From NCBI GenBank assembly GCA_963922585.1, contig CAWUIK010000033.1, positions 1-30,911 of the forward strand: 30,911 nucleotides of DNA, read 5' to 3'. The DNA comes from Parvicella sp963922585. GTDB taxonomy: Bacteria > Bacteroidota > Bacteroidia > Flavobacteriales_D > Parvicellaceae. Below the pieces are notes generated by a model. The model saw nothing but the letters and a program-made list of their open reading frames with translations, searched no databases and was not told where the DNA came from. Below are positions 24,977-30,911 of the stretch, in pieces (position 1 is the stretch's first letter; each line of letters begins with the position of its first letter). A program made the translations under genes and the position numbers.

Positions 24977-26793
24977 TCAGAACTGGGATTAATTTTAAAC
25001 ATATTATTTTCAAAAATCAATGGATTATCATCAATCTTTTTTGGAGCATTAGAGTTTTCTAATTTCAAAACACCTCTAGGGCAAACTGCACTGCAAATAC
25101 CACAACCCACACAAGAAGATCTTACAATATCTTCACCTTTTTGAGCATAGGCTCTCACGTCAATTCCTTGTTCGCAATAGGTAGAGCAATTTCCACAAGA
25201 AATACATTGCCCTCCATTGGTGGTGATTCTAAATTTAGATTTAAATCGTTGCACCAATCCCATATATGCTGCTAAGGGGCATCCAAATCTACACCAAACA
25301 CGATTGCCCATTACAGGATAAAATCCCGTTCCGATTACTCCAGAAAAAATAGCTCCAATTAGAAATCCATATGACTTTTGAAGTGTGTAAGTTTCTATTC
25401 CGAAAAGAGAAGTGGCACCGCTAAAAAAAGTATATAAGGTAGCTCCTGTCATGAGAATTGCAAAAACCAATACGCCATGAATCAACCATCTTTCAATTTT
25501 CCAAGCTTTGAGCGATTTGTCCGAATGTTGTCTATAGGGATCTCCTAAAGTTTCAGCAAGTCCACCGCAACCACAAACCCAACTACAATACCATCTTTTC
25601 CCAAAAAAGTAAACCATTATTGGAACGATAATTATCGTTAGTACAATTCCCCAAACCAACATGAAAATCCCTACTTTTCCGCTAGACATCAAATTATTGA
25701 TGTTCCAATCAAAGAAAAAATCATAGTCCAAAGGCCATGCGTTTTTAAAATCGTAGTAAGGCATATTGAAACGCACAAGAATTTCGGGAATTAAAAAAGC
25801 AAAAGCAATTTGGAAAAACAAGACCACTGAAGTTCGAAGATTTTGGTAATTGTTATTTCGGTATTTCACAAACATTCTAATTGCCATCAAAGTCATGGCA
25901 AAGCAATACATCAGACCATACAAAAACCAATGACTTGCAGGATTTCCACTAAGTGACTCACTTATGGGACTGATGAGTGTAACCAAATTGTTGAGGTAAT
26001 ATGGAAAGAAATACAAAACGATATAAAAACCGACCAAATAGCCAAAAACCAAATAAGCCAACCAGCCTCGGTTAGTAAGGGCATTTTGAAATATACCATT
26101 GTTTTTAATGCCTTTTGGCCCCAAAAGTTTGATGTTCGTAAGGTGATAAATTAGAGCGCCAATGGTAATAAGACCAAAAGTTAAGAACAACCACAATTCT
26201 TTGTTTTTGGTTACAGTGCCTTCATTAAAACTTTGTGTCATTTTGAGTAATGCATCAGCATCATTTTTGAGATGATAGGCAACACCAATCTTTACATTAA
26301 TTTCATTGATTTTAGCCTCGAAGTCTTTTATAAATGCTGCTAGATCTAGATATTGTTTTTCACTTGAAAACATCCAAGAAGTTTGTTCTTCTAAAAGTTT
26401 TTGTTTCTTTTCATCAAAAAGTTGACTGAGTGTTTCTTTGGAATAATTGATTTTACCTTCTTTTTGAATAGCTATATAAAGTTGTTTTGCTTCTTCATGC
26501 GAAATTCCATCTCTTTCAATGAGTTTTTCAGAAATCAATTGGTTATGTTGAGCTATTGAAAATTGTAAATCATCTATAAACTTAAATTGATTAAAATAGA
26601 TTTTGTCTTTGAGTCCTGTTTTCGAAATTACCGAAATAAAACCATTTTGAATGGTGTCGTTTTTAATGTCATTTTCAAGAAGGAATTCTGATACATTTTT
26701 TTCGGTTACCTTATATTTTCCTAGAAATATTACTGAAGTAAATAGCAAAAACCCTATTAGAAAAATAAATACTGATATTTGATTGAATAACTT
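24973..26793 (-). CDS. Membrane polyferredoxin (NapH/CcoG-like 4Fe-4S protein)
   Basis: The 606-residue protein has a long N-terminal region with a membrane segment, then several membrane segments. Cysteine motifs WYCSWVCGCGG and VWCRFGCP sit at membrane ends, as in NapH/NosR/CcoG. Near the C-terminus are two 4Fe-4S ferredoxin motifs (CISCGNCSTYC and CVGCGICSAVCPRG). It should move electrons across or along the inner membrane. The Met at 26793 puts the first membrane segment at the N-terminus and leaves eight bases after the FAD oxidoreductase stop; the in-frame ATG at 26829 would overlap that gene. With the FAD protein it forms a likely electron-transfer pair, possibly feeding ArsS or arsenic reduction (inference). 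Confidence 0.87.
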   Translation of the reverse strand, partial: KLFNQISVFIFLIGFLLFTSVIFLGKYKVTEKNVSEFLLENDIKNDTIQNGFISVISKTGLKDKIYFNQFKFIDDLQFSIAQHNQLISEKLIERDGISHEEAKQLYIAIQKEGKINYSKETLSQLFDEKKQKLLEEQTSWMFSSEKQYLDLAAFIKDFEAKINEINVKIGVAYHLKNDADALLKMTQSFNEGTVTKNKELWLFLTFGLITIGALIYHLTNIKLLGPKGIKNNGIFQNALTNRGWLAYLVFGYLVGFYIVLYFFPYYLNNLVTLISPISESLSGNPASHWFLYGLMYCFAMTLMAIRMFVKYRNNNYQNLRTSVVLFFQIAFAFLIPEILVRFNMPYYDFKNAWPLDYDFFFDWNINNLMSSGKVGIFMLVWGIVLTIIIVPIMVYFFGKRWYCSWVCGCGGLAETLGDPYRQHSDKSLKAWKIERWLIHGVLVFAILMTGATLYTFFSGATSLFGIETYTLQKSYGFLIGAIFSGVIGTGFYPVMGNRVWCRFGCPLAAYMGLVQRFKSKFRITTNGGQCISCGNCSTYCEQGIDVRAYAQKGEDIVRSSCVGCGICSAVCPRGVLKLENSNAPKKIDDNPLIFENNMFKINPSSE

Positions 26794-26801
26794 CATGCTG
26801 T

Positions 26802-28142
26802 TTATTTGGAATTGAATAAAATTTTCCAACTCTTCTTTTTCAGTTTTAGTTGTGTATTATTTTCAATATTGAATTTTTCGATGATTTTAGGTTCGTGGAG
26901 TTTATAAAACTCTGAATCAAAATTAGCACTTGCCAAATTTTCAATAACATATTTCACATCTCTTTTTTCATTTAGCCATTTGTCAAATGCTTGGTGTCGC
27001 ATTCTAATTCCAAAAGTGTTGATGCCTATAAAAGTGAAATCGTTTTTGTCGTAGCAAAAACGTACAGCAATTTCACCATTGGGATGTTCCCAGTAGAAGT
27101 GTTTTTCGTTTTCTTTAGGATTAGGAAAAACCCAACCATACGTTTGGTATTCGATGTCAAAAAATTTGGCAGAATTGAACCAATTTCCAGGATTATAAAC
27201 TTGAGGTTTTTTACAAATGTTATGCGCCAAGGTTTTTCCCATAATTTTTCCAGTGTACCAAACCTGTTCAATGTTTCGTCTATCTGAAGAAGGATGCTGA
27301 ACAAACTCAGCACAGTCGCCAATAGCGAAAACATCTTCGACTTGCGTTTCTAAATATTCATTAATCAAAACACCTCTATTTAAAGGAATATCAGAACCTT
27401 TTAAAAAATCAATATTTGGACTTACTCCAGCCGTGAGTCCCACGAGTTGACAACGAATTTCATCTCCTTTTGAGGTGATGATAGATTTCACCTTTCCATC
27501 TTCGTCACCTACAATTTCTTTTAATTCTGTTTCCAATTGTAAATCTATATGATGAACAAGCATGTGGCGCATAATAAGTTCACTTTCTTCTTTGGGGAGT
27601 ACATTGCCCCAAAATAAATTTTCACGAACCAAAAAAGTGACTTTATAACCTCTAGACAAGAGCATTTCTGCGAGTTCAATTCCAATTAATCCTCCCCCTA
27701 CAATTACAGCTCTTTCTATTCCTCCTTTTGTATTTTCTTCAAGAAGTTGTAAATCTTGATAACTATACAAACCTTGCACACCTTTCAAATCTTGACCTTT
27801 CCAACCAAATTTATTGGGTTTGGAGCCTGTTGCCAAAACCAGTTTGTCGTATGATATCAACTTTCCGTCTTCCAACAGCACAGTTTTTTCGTTTGTTTTG
27901 ATGGTGGTTACTTTTCCTTGTATTAAGTTGATACGATTTTTCTCCCAAAACCATGGTTCGTATGGCTGAGTATGCTCAAATTTCATGTGCCCCATATACA
28001 CATACATCAAGGCAGTTCGAGAAAAAAAATATTTTGTTTCGTATGAGATTATCGTAATTTCAAAATCGCTATATTTTCTTATGTATCTTGCACAAGTTAC
28101 ACCTGAAATACCATTTCCTATGATGACGATTTTTTTACTCAT
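26802..28142 (-). CDS. FAD-dependent NAD(P)H oxidoreductase
   Basis: The 446-residue flavoprotein is of the pyridine nucleotide-disulfide oxidoreductase class II type. The FAD-binding GNGISGVTCA is at about 8-17, the LVLATGSKP motif near 100, the NAD(P)-binding VGGGLIGIELAE near 148-159, and the second FAD motif VFAIGDCAEF near 275. No redox-active CxxxxC pair is seen, so it resembles nitrite- or rubredoxin-reductase-like enzymes that pass electrons to an iron-sulfur partner. The following gene encodes a polyferredoxin, the obvious partner. Its ATG overlaps the thioredoxin-like gene stop by one base. Confidence 0.89.
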   Translation of the reverse strand: MSKKIVIIGNGISGVTCARYIRKYSDFEITIISYETKYFFSRTALMYVYMGHMKFEHTQPYEPWFWEKNRINLIQGKVTTIKTNEKTVLLEDGKLISYDKLVLATGSKPNKFGWKGQDLKGVQGLYSYQDLQLLEENTKGGIERAVIVGGGLIGIELAEMLLSRGYKVTFLVRENLFWGNVLPKEESELIMRHMLVHHIDLQLETELKEIVGDEDGKVKSIITSKGDEIRCQLVGLTAGVSPNIDFLKGSDIPLNRGVLINEYLETQVEDVFAIGDCAEFVQHPSSDRRNIEQVWYTGKIMGKTLAHNICKKPQVYNPGNWFNSAKFFDIEYQTYGWVFPNPKENEKHFYWEHPNGEIAVRFCYDKNDFTFIGINTFGIRMRHQAFDKWLNEKRDVKYVIENLASANFDSEFYKLHEPKIIEKFNIENNTQLKLKKKSWKILFNSK

Positions 28143-28759
28143 TATCGATATAAATATATAGTCGAAGTTAAATTTATTCCTGACAGAATGGTGTAAAATT
28201 CATTAAATAATGATTGCGCTTTATCTCTAGCATACCAAAGGTGTAATTCCTTTTCAAACTCCTCCCAACTTTTACCTTGAGGATTTGCTTTCCAAGCATA
28301 CAAAATTTCGTTTGCTTTTTTGGGTCTTGCGCCCCAAGTAAAAAGTTCATTTTCGTTTTCGTCAAAAGCGATAAGTTTGGGGATAGACTTTGCGCCATTG
28401 GTATGATAAATTTCCATTAGTTCTGGATTTTCGTCTCTAAAAATGATTTTTAAATCAATTTTACCGTTCGTAGCATCCACAATTTTTTGAATGGCGGGCA
28501 AATTCTGAGCGCTATCACCACACCAGTTTTCACTTATTACATACCAAGTTTGTTTATTGATTATATTTTCTGCAATTTGCTTTAATTCTTCAGGAACTTT
28601 TAATGTTTTGTTTAGCCTTCCCATTCTTTTAAGATTGAGCGCTGTATATCCAATCAGGGCTTCATTTTGGTTATTTCCAGAAGTTTGATGGTTTGCGACA
28701 TGATTTTGCGTAAGCTCAAAATATTTTTGATAATTTAAAACGGGACCATTTACTTTCAT
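28142..28759 (-). CDS. Thioredoxin-family protein with single-Cys CGDS site
   Basis: The 205-residue thioredoxin-fold protein has an active region SENWCGDSAQNLP (C80) and a cis-Pro loop GAKSIPKLIAFDE. The second cysteine of a classical CxxC site is Ser, so it cannot act as a simple dithiol reductase; a monothiol or binding role is likely. The Met at 28759 (MKVNGPVLNYQKYFE) is chosen because the preceding in-frame 25 residues from 28834 look unlike the family and overlap a promoter-like TACTTTTG (about 28817-28824). The stop overlaps the FAD oxidoreductase start, linking it to the redox genes. Confidence 0.8.
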   Translation of the reverse strand: MKVNGPVLNYQKYFELTQNHVANHQTSGNNQNEALIGYTALNLKRMGRLNKTLKVPEELKQIAENIINKQTWYVISENWCGDSAQNLPAIQKIVDATNGKIDLKIIFRDENPELMEIYHTNGAKSIPKLIAFDENENELFTWGARPKKANEILYAWKANPQGKSWEEFEKELHLWYARDKAQSLFNEFYTILSGINLTSTIYLYR

Positions 28760-28841
28760 TAAAACGAATTTTTTTATTGTTATTTGAGTTTTGTCGTATA
28801 AAAAATTAAATACTGACAAAAGTAAAGATAACATTTTGAGT

Positions 28842-29543
28842 TTATTTATACTTAAATATCGTTGTGATAATTTTATAACCTGCCATGAAAGTACCTTTTA
28901 CTGTTCCAGAAACTTTGCTTTTACCGATTCTAACTCTGTATTTTACAGGAATTTCAACACATTTCATTTTTAATTTGGCAGCTTTTACTTGCATTTCTAC
29001 AGTCCAACCGTAAGTTTTATCTTGCATATTAATTTCCAATAAACTTTTATATTTCACTGCTCTGAAAGGTCCTAAATCTGTAAATTCGACTTTGTAAAAC
29101 CATTTGATAAGTTTTGTAGCCAACCAATTCCCAAAAATTTGTTGAGGTGTCATCGATTTTTTTTCTTTGTTGCCCAATGCCCTGGAACCGATTACCAAAT
29201 CCACATTATCATTAATAATTGGAGCAACCAATTCGGGAATTTGCTCTGGAAAGTCAGAATAATCGGCATCAATAAAAACAACTATATCTGGTTGGATATT
29301 ATTTTCTACCAAATAGGCCATTCCTTTTAAACAAGCATTTCCGTATCCTTGAATAGGCTCGTCCACCACAATTGCGCCTGCGTTTTCAGCATTAATTTTA
29401 GTATTGTCATTTGAATTGTTGTTACAAACAATAATTTCTTTTACACAGTCTTTTGGAATGTCATTTACAACATTTCCTACGGCATTTTCCTCATTAAAAG
29501 CAGGAATAATTACGACAATATGTGGTTTAATATTCTGTTTCAT
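28842..29543 (-). CDS. Glycosyltransferase family 2 (dolichyl-phosphate-sugar synthase-like)
   Basis: The 233-residue GT-A enzyme opens with VVIIPAFNEENAVGNV. The donor and metal motifs are CNNNSNDNT and FIDADYSDFPE, and DLGPFRAV and the C-terminal IPVKYRVRIGKSKVSGT segment are typical of DPM1-like or undecaprenyl-phosphate glucosyltransferases. It lacks C-terminal membrane segments. It would transfer a sugar from a nucleotide donor to a lipid phosphate or small acceptor. Its ATG follows the MORN-protein stop with no gap (TAA-ATG). Arsenosugar clusters often carry glycosyltransferases, but I cannot assign this one to the dedicated arsenosugar subfamilies. Confidence 0.87.
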   Translation of the reverse strand: MKQNIKPHIVVIIPAFNEENAVGNVVNDIPKDCVKEIIVCNNNSNDNTKINAENAGAIVVDEPIQGYGNACLKGMAYLVENNIQPDIVVFIDADYSDFPEQIPELVAPIINDNVDLVIGSRALGNKEKKSMTPQQIFGNWLATKLIKWFYKVEFTDLGPFRAVKYKSLLEINMQDKTYGWTVEMQVKAAKLKMKCVEIPVKYRVRIGKSKVSGTVKGTFMAGYKIITTIFKYK

Positions 29544-30179
29544 TTATAATTTTTCCTTATAGGTGTTCCAAAAACCTACTTTTTTATTGTTGTGATAACT
29601 TCCACTTTGAAACAATACTCCATTTAAGTATTGATTACAAAATCCATGTTTTTTGTCATGCAAATACTCACATTCTTCAATAAGTATACCTTGAGGACAA
29701 AACTCTTTACACCATCCATTTTTCTGATTGTCTAAAAAAATTGCTTCATACTTAATTGTTCCATCATCATAGTATTCTGTCCAAAAGTCTGTTTTCTTTC
29801 CATTGATATAGTCACCTTTCGTAACAGTTTGTCCTTTAGGAGAAAAGTATTCCCACCAACCTTCTTTAACGCCATTTTTATATGCTCCTTGAGATTGAAG
29901 ATTACCATTGTCATAAAAAGTTTTGCAATAACCATGTTTTAAAGTGTCTTTTATAATTCCATAAAATGAAACATTTCCATTGGGATGAAATAAAGTGTCT
30001 TTTTCAAGGTTGAGGGTGTCAAGATTGATTTTTGAAATTATTTCTGGTTGATTTTTATTTTTACTTAGTGCAGTTTTATTCTCTTTTGAAGTATCGCATT
30101 TTATGAACAATAAAAAACATAAAAAAAGTTTGACTGCTATTAAAGTTATATTTTTAAAATCATTTGATACCATCTTCAA
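29544..30179 (-). CDS. MORN-repeat (YwqK-like) putative lipoprotein
   Basis: The 211-residue protein has a hydrophobic N-terminal segment (about 10-27) ending in FIKCDTS. The Cys suggests a lipoprotein, but the Lys before it is atypical for a lipobox. From about residue 60 it has at least five MORN_2-type repeats with the pattern GxxxxxYxxGxLxxxxxYxxGxxxGxW (for example YDNGNLQSQGAYKNGVKEGWW). Such repeats form elongated beta sheets found in many Bacteroidota surface proteins; the function is unknown. It lies 19 bases after the anti-sigma candidate and runs directly into the glycosyltransferase gene, so it is probably in the same operon. Confidence 0.82.
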   Translation of the reverse strand: MKMVSNDFKNITLIAVKLFLCFLLFIKCDTSKENKTALSKNKNQPEIISKINLDTLNLEKDTLFHPNGNVSFYGIIKDTLKHGYCKTFYDNGNLQSQGAYKNGVKEGWWEYFSPKGQTVTKGDYINGKKTDFWTEYYDDGTIKYEAIFLDNQKNGWCKEFCPQGILIEECEYLHDKKHGFCNQYLNGVLFQSGSYHNNKKVGFWNTYKEKL

Positions 30180-30198
30180 ATAAATTTGATTTCTTATT

Positions 30199-30450
30199 TT
30201 ATAACTTTGATAGTTTATCGATTAATCTATTTTTCTCTTCTAGACTTAAAGAAATTTGAGAATTATATTTAACATTTTCAGTTGCAAAACTGCGAAATAT
30301 TAAGTCATCAAGTTCCGTACTCATTTGTTTATATTTTTTACATTTTACACATAGTATCAAATGCATGCGTAAATTAATCATCTCATTTAAGGATAATTTT
30401 TGAAATTTAGATTTTTCAATAATTTCTGTTACTTTGTTGCAGTGCATCAT
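30199..30450 (-). CDS. Small zinc-finger anti-sigma candidate
   Basis: The 83-residue protein carries a HLILCVKCKKY segment (HxxxCxxC) preceded by an N-terminal MHCNKVTEIIEKS helix, the zf-HC2 pattern of anti-sigma factors that bind zinc and the sigma factor. It has no membrane segment, so it would be a cytoplasmic, possibly redox- or metal-sensitive anti-sigma. Its start is six bases after the sigma factor stop, the usual sigma/anti-sigma arrangement. A thiol zinc site could in principle react with arsenite, which would fit the downstream arsenic genes; this is inference. Confidence 0.72.
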   Translation of the reverse strand: MMHCNKVTEIIEKSKFQKLSLNEMINLRMHLILCVKCKKYKQMSTELDDLIFRSFATENVKYNSQISLSLEEKNRLIDKLSKL

Positions 30451-30456
30451 AATCTT

Positions 30457-30911
30457 TTAATTTTCTTGTATCCAGTTTGTTTTAAGACAATCTTTTAATT
30501 TTAATTTTGCTCTGTGAACAATCTGCCACAAATTAGTGTCGGAAATTTCTAATTCCTTACAAATGGATTTACTTTCTATTGGGTCAATGTATTTCATCTT
30601 AATAACACTTTCCCACAAATCAGGTAATCCTTTGATGCAGTCGTAAAAAACTTTCACGAAATTTTCATCATCAAGCAAGTGTTCAGAATTTTCAATAACA
30701 AATGGTTCTTTATTGGGTTTCCATGCACCTTGTTCAGAAAAACTTTCCGACACGACTTCAACTGATTTGTCAGAAATGTGTTTTTTAGATTTGGCTCTAA
30801 AGTGATCCATTATCTTGTTTTTTAAAATCGCAATTAACCAAGTTTTGAGGTTGCTTTCGCCTCTAAAAGAATTAGGTTTTTCTATAATTACCATCAAAGT
30901 GTCTTGGACTA
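30457..30911 (-). CDS. ECF-type RNA polymerase sigma factor (5' partial)
   Basis: The gene runs off the window edge: the frame is open upstream of the in-frame TTG/ATG near 30895, reading VQDTL before MVIIEKP, so no start is inside the window. The visible 151 residues include the end of region 2 (FRGESNLKTWLIAILKNKIMDHFR) and a region 4 helix-turn-helix (CIKGLPDLWESVIKMKY through ISDTNLWQIVHRAKLKLKDCL). It is an alternative sigma-70 of the extracytoplasmic-function type. A zinc-finger protein follows in the same operon, and ten further co-directional genes lie downstream. Confidence 0.88.
   Translation of the reverse strand, partial: VQDTLMVIIEKPNSFRGESNLKTWLIAILKNKIMDHFRAKSKKHISDKSVEVVSESFSEQGAWKPNKEPFVIENSEHLLDDENFVKVFYDCIKGLPDLWESVIKMKYIDPIESKSICKELEISDTNLWQIVHRAKLKLKDCLKTNWIQEN

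Noticed and set aside
30457..30897. A complete short sigma factor starting at the TTG/ATG near 30895
   Set aside because: The frame continues upstream to the window edge with sigma region 2 sequence, so the gene is cut by the window.

Overview
The window is AT-rich, densely coded DNA from a member of the Bacteroidota, most likely of the Flavobacteriales type. The grounds are lineage-typical genes: a fused ResB/CcsA cytochrome c maturation protein, a lipoprotein with a Pmp3 tail, a DUF4290 gene directly before murA, a LytTR response regulator, and a large secreted lamin-tail protein with a FlgD-like C-terminal domain. Several upstream regions also carry the Bacteroidota -7 element TAnnTTTG. 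I do not name a species. No rRNA, phage, IS element or CRISPR array is visible.

Left part (1-12340). A cytochrome c biogenesis gene cut by the window edge overlaps a crotonase-family gene. Next come the lipoprotein/Pmp3 gene with a strong terminator, an unrecognised secreted protein, a CDP-alcohol phosphatidyltransferase, and a YqhD-like iron-containing alcohol dehydrogenase followed by a divergent AraC-like gene. A secreted M28 peptidase, a LytTR regulator and a Crp/Fnr regulator broken by one frameshift lie on the minus strand. A two-gene ABC transporter (ATPase plus FtsX-like permease) is on the plus strand.

Middle part (12386-20730). On the minus strand are guanine deaminase, the large secreted lamin-tail protein, a TlpA-like thioredoxin, and DUF4290-murA. 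The MurA has Asp in place of the fosfomycin-target Cys. On the plus strand plsC is followed by a compound locus: two 54-bp tandem units that each begin with the first 17 bases of a tRNA and fold into a hairpin, the intact tRNA-Arg(UCG), and a small four-helix-bundle (23S intervening-sequence type) gene between two direct repeats of about 90 bp. The first of those repeats starts at the last base of the tRNA. A YiiX-like cysteine hydrolase follows on the minus strand.

Right part (20823-30911). Eleven minus-strand genes lie close together, several with stop/start overlaps. In transcription order: ECF sigma factor (cut by the edge), small zinc-finger anti-sigma candidate, MORN-repeat lipoprotein, GT2 glycosyltransferase, thioredoxin-fold protein, FAD oxidoreductase, membrane polyferredoxin, CesA-like GT2 glycosyltransferase, ArsS, rhodanese, ArsM. 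ArsM and ArsS identify arsenosugar biosynthesis. The linked redox and glycosyltransferase genes look like an extended arsenosugar (perhaps arsenolipid or glycan) operon, possibly under sigma/anti-sigma control. That wider role is inference.

The two most unusual places are the tRNA-Arg/four-helix-bundle repeat locus and the extended arsenosugar operon.
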